DNA of 64,000 nt from Isoetes taiwanensis (taxonomy: Eukaryota > Streptophyta > Lycopodiopsida > Isoetales > Isoetaceae). Below the pieces are notes generated by a model, which did not search any database, was not told the origin of the DNA, and was given only the letters and a program-made list of their open reading frames with translations. Numbering within the stretch: position 1 is the stretch's first letter; each line of letters starts with the position of its first letter. The position numbers were made by a program, and so were the translations under genes. The stretch is taken from assembly GCA_021234155.1 (NCBI GenBank), contig JAJEKV010000017.1:4808792-4872791 (forward strand), written 5' to 3'. This document shows positions 52,961 to 63,269 of the stretch, piece by piece.

Positions 52961-54728
52961 TTAGCAGCAGAGGCATGTTGTGGGGGAAGAGTGGGAAGCG
53001 ATAGCAGACTGAGTCATGTGGACAGAGTGAGAAGCAGGAGGGGTTGGGGCAGAGTGAGAAGTAGTAGGAGTTGGGGTGGCATATGACTGAGGAGTAGTGG
53101 CAGTGGCAGCAGGGCATGGGGCTGGAGCAGACGGTGGAGGAGCATGATCAGAGGAGGTGGGGGCTGCAGCTGAATGGCCCGGAGGGTCTGCAGCAACATT
53201 TGGTGAGCGGAAAATGTGCATCTTGCCTCGAACGAGTCCCGCAGCTCCTCCTTGACAGCGGATGCCTCGAACCTTGGTGAGCTCACGCCTGCGGGACTCT
53301 TGTTGCGCTGGGGTGAGGTCTCGGTCCACATACAAGGATGTTCCCTTCAATTGCTTGCCCCGGGCAAGTGAAGATGGCATCCCGCACTTGCATATCCCGC
53401 ATCGCGGAATATGACAATACGGTTGTAGGCAGAACGTCGAGCACCATGACGGCTGGCTCGAGCAATGTGTACAGGCCCAGGCAATGTCATACGATTGATG
53501 TTCTGCATCTGGAGTCGGTGAATGAGATTCTCTCCCTCTTCTTCCGGCAGGCCACGGATCACCAAATTATGACCCCTCCGTCTGCGTTCACTAAGCTCAC
53601 ATAAATCAACGTTTGCTGGGACAGCATGTACCAGCTGCTGTCTGTGAGTTGAAGGCGTGGTCCGATGTCCATGAATAGGAGGGTCCTGTTGGCGTGGAGG
53701 GAATGGTGAAGTAGGGCGTCATGGTGCCTGCCTAGACTGACTTCGTATATGGGTGCTTGAGCATGGGTGGCAGCTGAGGTGCCTGAGATTGCCTCCGCCT
53801 TCTGAAGCCGGGAGCTCAGCTCCTGCTGGAATTGTTTCTGCCGCTCCAACTTGGATACACAATTTTGCAAGGCCTCGTGTGCATTGGCATGGAGTCCTTT
53901 CCCCTGTTGGATTGTAGCTTCTCGTAGCTCGTGCGCCTCTTGCTCTTGAACAAGGGAACGATGTTCCAACTTCTGTATCCTAGAGGAAATTACATCATCT
54001 GTCGATGTGAAGGTGATCTCCATTGTGCTGATCCTGTTCTTAAGGGCCTGCTGTAGCAACTGACTTTCGTTAGTTGCTATTTGAAATGCCCCCTGAGTGG
54101 CAATGACATCTGCAATGTCTGATCGAAGACGGGAGATATCAGTGACCATCTCCTGCTCAATTCTCTCCTTGTCCTTCATTATAACTTCATCTCTGGTAGA
54201 CATGGTGTCTATTTGTGCCCGGAGGCCAGCAAGAGTCTGGCTATCCTGCTCCCTTTCAAACTGCAACAAGCGAATACTGTCAAGCAATTGTTGCACTTGG
54301 GTCTCAATGCCTGCAAACTGTTGCTTTACTATAGCCAGTTGCTTCTTAAGCACTTGGGGGACGGAGGCTTGTTGCTCTTCTGCCAGGTGTGAGATCTGAG
54401 TGGTGTGATCCTCAACCATCGCCTGTGTTTGTCTCCACCTCTCATGGCATGACTGGTGTGCCATCCTTGTGGAATCAGCGTCTGAGGTCTGCAAAGTTGG
54501 GTCTGTCGACTGTGCTGCTGGCTGAGCTGAGCTTGCCGCCTGAGCCTTTGCACGAGCCTCCTTCTTCATGGAAGAGGCTTCTCCCTTGGCCTGACTGCTA
54601 GGTCTAGGTCTCTTGTGCGGTGGGCCGCCTGTATGCTCCTCCCAAGTGGGCATGTCAGGCAGCTGTGTCTGAGTCTGGGTCTGGGTCTGGTTCTCGAGTT
54701 GGGTTGGGGATGTCCTGAGAGTGTCCAT
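52961..54728 (-). pseudogene. LINE ORF1 protein
   Basis: ATG at 54726-54728 opens a 389-codon frame. The N-terminus is rich in Gln/Thr (residues 10-25), Lys and Ala. A long coiled coil follows (about residues 90-330; EEQQASVPQVLKKQLAIVKQ-type heptads). After a frame change near 53590 come VIRGLPEEEGENLIHRLQ (RRM-like entry), RDAIFTCPGQ and SLYVDRDLTPAQQESRRREL (ORF1 C-terminal domain), then a Pro/Ala/Ser/Thr-rich tail to 52961. This coiled coil-RRM-CTD plan is that of LINE ORF1 RNA chaperones. Confidence 0.78.
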
Positions 54729-57325
54729 GGGTACCAGACAGATCTTGAATCAAACGGACCAACAAATTAGGGCAAGTCAAGGGAATATGTGAAGCCCTAA
54801 TCCAGAATCCAAAAGAGCAAACCGGCCGGAAAAATTGCTGTTATCACACAAATAACTTAGCCAACCAGGGTCATATCATATACCATCGGAAAGGTTGGTA
54901 AGAGAGCTTTCCAACGCAACAAATTTCAGCTAAAACGGACTTCTGGATCTCCTGTTATGAGTGAAAACGTGTGACTAGCACAAGGCACCCAAAGATTTAA
55001 CTATCATAGATAACCACTACAAAACCACTATGATAGTGGTTTTCCATGCAAAAATAATTTTCCTTAATAAAATCCACCTATTATAGTGGTTTTTAGAATG
55101 GAACTATGGTTTTGCATGCTAGTTTATACTCTTATGTGGTTAATTGAGACTGGTGAAGGTTTTTATCAAGGTCTTTGCTACGAGTTTGGCATGTCATAGT
55201 GGTTAATTATGCAATTTGCAACATTGAGAGTAAGAAAGTAATGCTTAATAGTTTTTTTATACATGTAGATTGTTTTGGGAGTGGTTTTAACAGGAAATAC
55301 TTCAATGTTCATATATATGGTTTAACAAAGTCCTTTTATTTGTGATTTTTCAATTGGATTCTTTAAGCAAGCACGGCTTGCCAAAATGTTAGTGGTTTTT
55401 GACTGGAAGTACTATAATGTTTCTAGACATAGTTTAACAATGTCTTTTTATTTGAGGTTTTTCATCGTAATTTTTTAAGCTAACATGAGTTGCCAAATTG
55501 TTAGTGGCTTTTAACATGGTTTGGTGGTTGACTTTTTCACTTTCCTGTTGAGAAAGACTGCTAGTGGTTTTTTTGTTAAGGAAGACATGGTTAGTACATG
55601 GTTTTACATCTAATTTCCTAGGGTAATATGATTCTAAACTTCTTAATGGTTTTTTACATGGTTTTGTTGGTCGATCTTTGTAATGTAGTAGCTAACATGG
55701 TCTATGGTCGAGTTTTTTTTTATGGTATTTTATAGTGCCTTCGGTGGGCACTCGATGTGAAATTTATATATGAAATGATGCTAAAAAATGAGTTCTTGAT
55801 GGGTTGCCAAAATCAATGTCCATACAAATTCCTCATGGAGTCAGAAGGGGAATAAAAGTGCAGATGAGATGAATTGGATAGAATCGGCAAAGAAGAATTG
55901 CATTAGGCATTAATCTGGCAGTGGGTTGAAGTTGGTAACCTATGAAAATCATGTTCGTTTTAGCATATGTGTAAAATGAGCACAGTTGTCTCTGTCGTTT
56001 GTTCCTCAAGATATACCTGATGAACCTTTCTATACGGTACTTCCTTTCCTAATTTTTTTCTCCTCTTACACCACATGTTGCCTGGTAAAATTACAATGTT
56101 GCATTTGATTGTAGACAAAGAGTGTAATCTAAATGTGTTGCATATATATATTGACATTAAATATTGGGCATACGCCTTAATGCATTGCATATATATTATG
56201 CCATATTAAATATGGGGAGTGCTCTTGTATTAGAACCTGCAAAATATTTGGGAATGTGTTGCACTGGCCTTGCTAACAAAATTCAAGAAGAAACGCAAGG
56301 TATTAAAAGTATTTATTTCCTTGAACAACCATGCCAATTGAAACAAAAAATCATACTGGGGCTCATAACATGGCATAGACAACCATCCCATAGCAGCAAT
56401 AATAAAAATAGAAATATTGGAAAATTGTGTTTGGATGCGATCACATTAATCTATTTCATGTATATTCAATTGTAGCTTCATTAGTGCCAATTTATCACAT
56501 TCTGCAGCTTAGTACCAATTATGGTTTAGGAAGTATAATGCCATTTCTAGAATACACCTAGCCGCTTTCTTTAATAGTTTTCTATTTATTTGAATAGTTA
56601 GATATTTAGGACAGATAATTCCATTTCCACGATACACCTCTAAAGAGACACTGTCAGTTTTGAAATATCTAGCAAAGCCGCTTCCTTTAGTTATCAGAAT
56701 CGTCAGATTTAAGAAGAATAATTGCATACTGATAGTACTTAGACCAACTAACAATGAAGCTCCAGTGTATTATCCTGATTCTCCTTCTGCATTAGGAAAA
56801 CGTTGAGCCGTATTCCAATATGACTTATAATTTGACATGCCCAGTATCATATGTGCCCTCTCTTGGCTACTTGACATGATGTCTTGTGCAGTTCTTTCTT
56901 AGCTTCGAATCTGCTGGCTTGATAGCAAATCTTGTTAGGCATGCTTTGTATAAAATGGGGCAAATGATAGGAATACCTGCAATAATGTTTTGCTCTTGTG
57001 GTGGCAATGCAACTCTTCAAAATGCAACTGGCTGGACTTAAAGAAAGCCAACAGCCTCTCTTCAAGCCTGGTGTAAAATATCAAAGCATCCTATTGCATC
57101 TTCCCTTAACTCAGTGATCTCAAATCCGAACTCAAGCTTAGTAGTATTGGAGTGAATCCAAGCATAGCAGTACTTGGCCGATGGCCGTAGCAATACCCAA
57201 GAAATCTCGAACATTTCAGTAGTTGAGTGAATCTAGACGTGGCAGTGCCTGGCATTAATGGGCCTAGCAAAGGCTCAGCATAGCAATACTTGAGGGTCAG
57301 ATTCTTTAAGTACTTAAGCATTTAC
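54729..57325. other. Non-coding region, LINE 5' flank and repeat debris
   Basis: 54729-55000 is probably the 5' UTR of the minus-strand LINE. 55015-55720 has the repeated GTGGTTTT motif (listed separately). 55900-57300 has no recognised gene; weak repeats of AGCAATACTTG/AGCAGTACTTG type occur at 57140-57300. Confidence 0.4.
55015..55720. repeat. Cluster of AGTGGTTTT motifs with a terminal hairpin
   Basis: CACTACAAAA at 55015 overlaps a perfect 10-bp inverted repeat, AAAACCACTA (55021-55030) and TAGTGGTTTT (55034-55043). ATAGTGG or AGTGGTTTT-like words then recur at about 55089, 55196, 55279, 55389, 55502 and 55562. CACTA ends with repeated subterminal motifs look like this, but no second terminus is found. 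Confidence 0.4.
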
Positions 57326-57943
57326 CGAATAATGATGGATTGTTTGTCACGTTCAGCACCAGTTTGTATATGTCCAAATATGCCAATTTGAGTTTTGGAG
57401 AATCCACACATCTGAGTGCTCCTCCTCCAAAGATTGTGATTACAACAGGCGCACAGCCTAGTGGTGCAAGGGAAACCACGCCTCCATATCTTCCCCTTTT
57501 ATTGTAGATGGTCTGCATTGCAAAATCAAACGGAATTAGTAAAAGAAAAAGGAGTAAAAAATTCTCCATATGCTTTTCATGACCCATGAAAAAGCTATAG
57601 TGTACTTGTGTGTAAGGATCAGCTCTTGAACCGTGAAAAAAAAAAGCTGTAAATGCCAAGGCACATTTAGTATCTACTTCCATGAAAACATGCAATATGC
57701 ATTTGTAGCTGAAACATTTCAAAGAATTTGCTCCCAAAATCATGAAAAAGTTATTGAAGCCTCAATTTATAGAAACTTCTGGCCCTCTATGTAGTAACTG
57801 ATAATATAGACATAACATCATGTGCTGAGTATAAACAGGGCATTGGAAACCGTGTCAGAGGCATTTTTGCTTCCAACTATCTTGATCAATTTCTATTTGT
57901 ATTGCTTAAAGAAGTAAAGCTGTTGGTTCAAGGACAACACATT
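57326..57943 (-). pseudogene. GDSL esterase/lipase pseudogene (two exons)
   Basis: Minus-strand exon 57943 to about 57773, after a TTTTTTGCAG acceptor, reads VLSLNQQLYFFKQYK, stop, KLIKIVGSKNASDTV, ALFILST, stop, then YVYIISYY, matching the middle of plant GDSL lipases (ALFxLSTGxNDY). The next exon 57512-57326 has an AG acceptor and GT donor and reads VVSLAPLGCAPVV and DIYKLVLNVTNNPSLFG, the conserved GPLGC..P and NP..(Y/F)G blocks. Two in-frame stops and loss of the GDS-serine and DxxH exons show it is dead. The live enzyme would be a secreted serine hydrolase. Confidence 0.75.
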
Positions 57944-58184
57944 CTGCAAAAAAACAAAAGATGTAAACTTCAAATTGAATGAATAATACTGGACTTGAAA
58001 AGGTATGCTCATCTTCAAAATTGCTAAAAGCTCTCCGATAAACAAACACCCCATACTTGATCTTCTCTGCTATGGCAAGCATAATCCATGACTTCTTTCC
58101 AATCACACAAATTAAAAATCCCTGTTGGTACAGACATATCAAAACTTTTCTACATAACTGGATTTCACTTACAGCTACCTATCT

Positions 58185-58300
58185 TCACCTAGGTCGAAGT
58201 CCGCTCATCTGCTACAAATAAAGACCGAATCATGGCCGCCTAAGAAAGGTCAATTCACCTAGGTCGAAGTCCAATGATCTGCTGCAAACGAAGATTCTTT
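58185..58300 (+). repeat. Direct repeat, about 43 bp
   Basis: CACCTAGGTCGAAGTCCG and CACCTAGGTCGAAGTCCA each continue with TCATCTGCT/TGATCTGCT, ACAAA and AAGA; starts at about 58188 and 58256. They lie just upstream of the L1 element, and there is no gene in 57944-58359. Confidence 0.8.
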
Positions 58301-58378
58301 TACAACTGTATCATTGGTTCCATGAATCACTGCTAATGAAATGGGCATGCCCATTTTTTTTTCTAGCTTGAGCAACCC

Positions 58379-61300
58379 GTGTGTGTGGCCTGTCTTGTGC
58401 CTGCATCATCTATGAGAGGAGCCACACCGTTCAAATTCAACTCCAGTTACCTTAACAAACCTGAATTTTGTACACCCTTTAAACAGTTCCTAGCCTCTCT
58501 GCCAAAAGTTTCTCGGACTAAAAGCATGCAAGAATGGTCATGTAAGCTGAAGAAAGTTAAAGCTTGGGTTAAGCAATGGGGTAGTAACAGAGCCAAGGCC
58601 TTTCAACAGGAGAAGATGAAGTTATACGATGAGATGCGTGTAGTACGTGCCCAGCTTATGGCCAATCCAGCAAGTGTGGCTCTGCAATTCCATGAGGCTA
58701 ATCTAGATGCTCGAATCAAGTCAGTTGAGGAGGATGAGGCCAGGGGAGCAGCAGTTAGAGCCAAGGTTAAGTGGCATGAGAATATGGACAGTGAGAATTC
58801 TAAGATCTTCTTTCGGTTAGCTGGTAGCAGGATGATGGACAATGGGATCAATGAGATTAAAGACAGTAGTCACAATACTATCAAGGAGCCTGAGCAAATT
58901 AGGAATTTCTTTTTGCAAGCATACTCCAAACTGTTCTCTGAGGACAGTCTGCCAGCAAATTATGATAGTGCATTGGACTCTTGTATGCAAGTCCTTGACC
59001 ATGCTGTGACAACTGAGGACAATCACCCCTTTGTGCAAACCAATTACAAAAAGAGGAAGTGCTCTCAACGCTCAAAGCAATGGCCCATGGCAAATCCCCG
59101 GGCCCCGACGGCTTTCCCCCGGAGCTTTTCCTGGAATTTTGGCATGAATTAGGGGATGATTTAACGTTGGTCTTACAAGGCGCTTGGCACTTTGGTAGTC
59201 TACACCCAGCCCTCTCAACAGGATTCATAGCTCTAATCCCTAAAGTAGACAAACCTTCATCTTTGGAAGAGTGGAGACCGATTGCCCTCACAAACACTAC
59301 ATATAAGCTAATGGCAAAGCTCTTAGCCAATCGCCTCAAGACAATTCTTGGAAAACTGATAAGGCAGGAGCAGTCTGCTTTTCTCTCAGGCAGAAACATC
59401 CTATCCAACTATTTGGCAGCATGTGAAGGTTTGCATTGGCTGCTGTTCAGAGCAAACAGCAAAGCATTATGCTCAAACTTGACTTTAAGCGAGCGTTTGA
59501 TACTGTTCGATGGGATTCTATTCTGAAGATCATGACCAAGATGGGTTTTGATAAGAAATTTACTGAAGTGGTGATGGGGCTCAATAAGGCTGCCTCAGCC
59601 TCCATCCTTTTAAATGGCAATCCCACACAACTCTTCCCTCTCAGAAGGGGAGTCCGCGGGGATGCCCACTTGCCCCATATATTTTTTCATCATCTTGTCC
59701 AACGTGCTCACTCTCTTAATCCTTAAAAAGGTGCAGAATGGCGACATCAAAGGTATTGAACTTCCTGCCCCATCACAAGAGCAGCTAAGCATACAACAAT
59801 TCGCAGATGACACTTTCATATTTCTAAGATATGAGGATGGTAGTATTCAGAATTGCTTCCAAGCAATAAAAACCTTCAGTGAGGTCACAGGTGTATGCCT
59901 CAATCCTAACAAAAGTTCAATCATATGGCCTCACGTGGAGGATCCTCCTGCTTGTATCCAAAACCTTGGCATCACAGTGACACGCAGAAATGATTGTGCC
60001 AAGCTGCTTGGCTTGCCTTTAGCTATGGGAACCCTCCCTCAAGGTACGTGGAACTCCACTTTAGACAAGCTCAAGAAAAGGATTAATCTCTGGACAAGCA
60101 AGGGCCTCTCCATGGCTGGTAGAGTAACCATTGCTAACAGTGTCTTAAGTAGCTCCTTGGTTTATATGTCATCTATCCTGCTAGCTCCCAAATACATTTA
60201 CCAGCGTATGCAGCAATTTATCAGAGGATTTGTGTGGCAAGGAGCAGCCAAACTTGCGTGGACAGAAGTCTGCAGACCAAGGGCATGTGGTGGTCTTGGA
60301 GGTAAGGACTTACTAGTGCATTCCCAAGCTCTAGTTGGCAAACTAGTTTGGAAGGCTCTTGAGGGAGATCCAGCAATTGGCTCCTCATTCATTCGTCATT
60401 GGCTTTATAAAGCAAGCCCCAAATCCAAGCCCTCTTTGCATCTATCATGTAAGTCAGCATGCTTTACAGACTATAAGATTGCCTCTGGCACATCCACAGT
60501 TATGCGCAGAATACTCGAAGCATGGCATGAAGTTAAAGATTGCTTCCGGCCTGCTCCAGCACAATGGCAATCTGGGAACCTATCCATATTCTGGAGCCCA
60601 ATGGTCAGCCCTCAAGAAGACTACCCTTTGGCACTCATGCACCCTCGAATTTGCAAGAAGTGGGAACTGGCTGGTATCTCTTGCCTAAAGCATCTTTGGA
60701 ACCCTGACCGGGAGTGCTGGTGGTCATGGACTAAGCTCAAGAATACAATTGGTGGGACGCATTCAGACAGAATTGTCTACAACAAGATAATGGGACAGAT
60801 TAGTATGCTTTCAGGACAGGAAGGAGCAGATGATGCATGGCTTCTCTGTAACAAGCCAATCTACTCAGTTCGTGCTGTTTATCAAGCACTAGCAGGAGAC
60901 GAGATGCCCATGCCATCGGCCAACATGAACCTAACAGGTCGAGAATATGTTCAACAACTACAAAAATGTTGGTCCTCCTATTGTGACAGGAAAACACAAT
61001 TTTTTGTGTGGCTCAGCTGGCGGAATGGAATTGCCACGAAAACGTGGCTCCTACGAAGGAAGATTGTCGCAGACAGCAGCTGCCCTCTGTTATGTGGAGA
61101 AATCGAAACCATAAGTCATATGTTTTTCTGCCCCAAAGTGAGAGATTTTTGGGCTTGGGTTGCCCCCATCTTGCAGGTGGACATGACACATCTTCAATGG
61201 CCTATGATCTGCCTAGCACAAAATGATAAGCTTGGGTATACCATTACTTGCATTGCGCTTTACAGATGGAAACACAGTGTGTCGAGATAGCATTAGGGGA

Positions 61301-61502
61301 CCAGGAAATTTCAACGGTCAAAATGAAAAACATCTTCAACCATGGTGTCGCCCTCATGGCAATCTCACATGGCAGAAAATGGGGAAGAGATTATGATAAG
61401 GCCCTTGACAGACTAGGCTCCTTTGAGGGCTTCTACATGTTCTTTAAGTGTTCTTGGGCGTCAGGTGCTGGGGGATTTGCCCCTCCTCCCATGGACGAAT
61501 AA
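58379..61502 (+). pseudogene. L1-type LINE ORF2: RT and zf-RVT domains
   Basis: Four frames join into one ORF2: 58379-59050, 59059-59430, about 59436-59660 and 59660-61290, with a tail to 61502. Landmarks: GKSPGPDGFPPELF, FIALIPKVDKPSSLEEWRPI, QSAFLSGRNI, LKLDFKRAFDTVRWDSI, then QFADDTFIF with the catalytic Asp pair at 59806-59811, GLPLAMGTLP, SMAGRVTIANSVL, and zf-RVT FFVWLSWRNGIATKTWLLRR...CPLLCG..E...HMFFCP. Two of the three frame changes sit at CAG/CTG words (59440, 59668; at the latter RQGCP reads RGDA), so sequencing error is plausible. Confidence 0.88.
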
Positions 61503-61626
61503 CTCTATGTTGTGGCTAGTAGGGGGGTTGTGAGCCCAATATGGGAGCGGTAGCTCAAGCCCATTAGGGGCCTTTTTTATTTTAATTTTGTAACCTTATA
61601 TTTAAATAATATATCTTTCTAGCCTT

Positions 61627-61627
<1 letters not shown>

Positions 61628-61659
<32 letters not shown>
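61628..61659 (+). repeat. Poly(A) tail of the L1-type LINE
   Basis: 32 consecutive A after GCCTTC, followed by a CTTCTTCTTC run in the flank. Confidence 0.95.
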
Positions 61660-61660
<1 letters not shown>

Positions 61661-61663
<3 letters not shown>

Positions 61664-62503
61664 CTTCTTCTTTTTTCGAATTGTTGTTGCTTATTTTAAC
61701 CACTAACTCTTGCACTTGTGCAGAAGGAAAGACGACACAGGGGTCTGCATCAAGAGGGCGGCTATGGTAGAGCAAGGTTCTTAGCTGCTACGGCTGGGGG
61801 TCAAATTTGTAGCGAAGGCAAGCTATAGCAGCCAAGCTTGTTTAAGCAGATCATCTGCTCAAAGGTCTAGCTTCTCTTTCTGTTACGGATCGGAGTAGCC
61901 ATGGCTTTGCGCTTTTTACACTGGAAATACAGTGGCTTTTGGAGTTGCAAGGCATACTAAGGCATACCACGATTCCCACGACTCACATCCCTTTCACCCA
62001 CAGCTCACCAATTCACAATGGCAGACATGAAGAATAAAATGAGATAAAGAAGGTGGGCCGTCACTCAGAGCATCCATCTTTGGGTTCAAAGAGTTTGAGG
62101 ACCTTACAGAAACTCCTTCCCCGCCCACCACGATTTGCTTCTAGCTACCAATACATCTATGGCCTGAAGCTTTGCCAGAACAACCTGGACTTAAGAACTG
62201 AATGATTTTAGAAAGTTTAGAACATAGCCGAACTCCAGTGTCCACCGAAAGAATAGGTAATCAAGTTTTGCTTGCCATATCTACCGCAAGGCATGCAAGG
62301 CATGATCTTGGAAAACACGATTCGGCGCCTCTTGATGGGAGGAAGCTCGATGGTTGCCGTGGTCTTGGAAAACACGATAGGGAAAAAGGATTTTTAGGGT
62401 TAGAAATCACAGAAACTGTCTGATCTAAACTAGGAATGATCTCAGCCGTCCGATTTAGGGCGACATTCACAACAGACATTCATTATAATTTTATAATATA
62501 GGA
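61661..62503 (-). mobile_element. 5' part of Helitron-like element D
   Basis: On the minus strand it begins TCCTATATTATAAAATT at 62503 and continues with the module CCCTAAATCGGACGGCTGAG (62461-62442), which parallels the 5' modules of elements A, B and C. The element's 3' end is not seen and may lie beyond the L1 insertion. Frames (for example 62261-62479 minus) are unrecognised. Confidence 0.6.
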
Positions 62504-62506
62504 TTA

Positions 62507-62534
62507 CTAGAAAAAGTGCCCAGCGTTGCTGGGC
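62507..62534 (-). other. Helitron E 3' terminus: hairpin plus CTAG
   Basis: Best preserved of the three Helitron 3' ends here (others at 20643 and 22570): 7-bp GC-rich stem, 3-nt loop, 7-nt spacer. Confidence 0.85.
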
Positions 62535-63269
62535 TTTTCGTTAGGCATGAGTTTAACAAACTAATACATATGGTGGATTTGTGTTGAATGAGTGAATGTT
62601 AGTGATGGAATCATGAGAAAATTTGTGCGTGTGTTATCTATGTTGGTGCCATATGACATGGCAAATATGTTGCATTGCATTGTTTAAACTACTATCATGT
62701 CAAAATTCTTGGCTATAGGCAAGTGAGCCAATAATCGTACCTTAAATCACAGAAAAGGACCGATAAGTCCACAAAAACATCGTGTATTTTTTTGTGATGT
62801 GGTTCTAACTTCTCAAGATGTGGTTTTAACATGTCAAGGCCTCAAATATTTACGGCACTCCCAGAAAAAAAGTGGGAAAAGTGTGAGCCTTGTTGGAAAT
62901 GAAGATTAATTTTTAAGTTCGTACTATTTTTAGAAGCACAAGATAGAGTGCATCTTTTCATGACCTATTATAATATTATAGCATCTGATCGAAGAAATAC
63001 TCTTAGACATTTCTAGAGATAGCACTTTTGACAAAACGATGAAATCTTGCCTCACAAAGTTGCCTCACAAAGTTGTTGTTGGCTGGACAAGCTATAGAGA
63101 AACTATTTAATTTGGATCCTCCTCTTCCACAAACACCAATAGTTAAAAGTACCATGAAGGAAAGTGTTGGAAGTAAATGTTGCATGTCCCTTTTGTCCAA
63201 GGTCACTAAAAATGGATGGCATGATTTTATCTATAATTGTTATAGAGTGTATGCAAGCCTCTAGGATGT
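62535..63269. other. Non-coding stretch
   Basis: No recognised gene. A 63-codon frame (63073-63264, plus) has no known motif. A TTATAATATTATAG word at about 62970 resembles the Helitron 5' end signal but lacks the terminal GA|T. Confidence 0.4.

Larger units (their letters stand above)
35031..54728 (-). mobile_element. LINE (non-LTR retrotransposon), split by two insertions
   Basis: Minus-strand parts in LINE order: ORF1 (52961-54728), endonuclease (51843-52955), RT N-terminal half (38073-38525), RT C-terminal half with YADD (about 35640-36457), zinc-finger tail (35190-35627), 3' UTR and a short-repeat tail at 35032-35055. Foreign blocks occupy 36458-38072 and 38526-51842. The 3' tail sits in the inverted tRNA spacer. 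The EN-RT linker (roughly 150 or more residues) is missing at the large insertion. The clade is not determined; a short-repeat tail is typical of RTE/I-like rather than plant L1 elements. Confidence 0.82.
58360..61660 (+). mobile_element. 5'-truncated L1-type LINE with poly(A)
   Basis: It begins in the region between endonuclease and RT (ATPFKFNSSYLNKPEF) and contains RT and zf-RVT domains, a short 3' UTR and 32 A (61628-61659). ORF1 and the endonuclease are missing, the usual result of incomplete target-primed reverse transcription. No target duplication was recognised. It belongs to a different lineage from the LINE at 35031-54728 (poly(A) tail and FADD box here, short-repeat tail and YADD box there). 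Confidence 0.9.

Noticed and set aside
58187-58300. Target-site duplication of the L1 element
   Set aside because: The 43-bp direct repeat lies on one side only; no matching copy follows the poly(A) at 61660.
62960-62990. 5' terminus of Helitron E at TTATAATATTATAG
   Set aside because: Similar AT-rich word but lacking the GA|T end and the conserved 5' module seen in the other four elements.
63073-63264. 63-codon plus-strand frame near the PPR relic
   Set aside because: No recognised motif, no support beyond being open.
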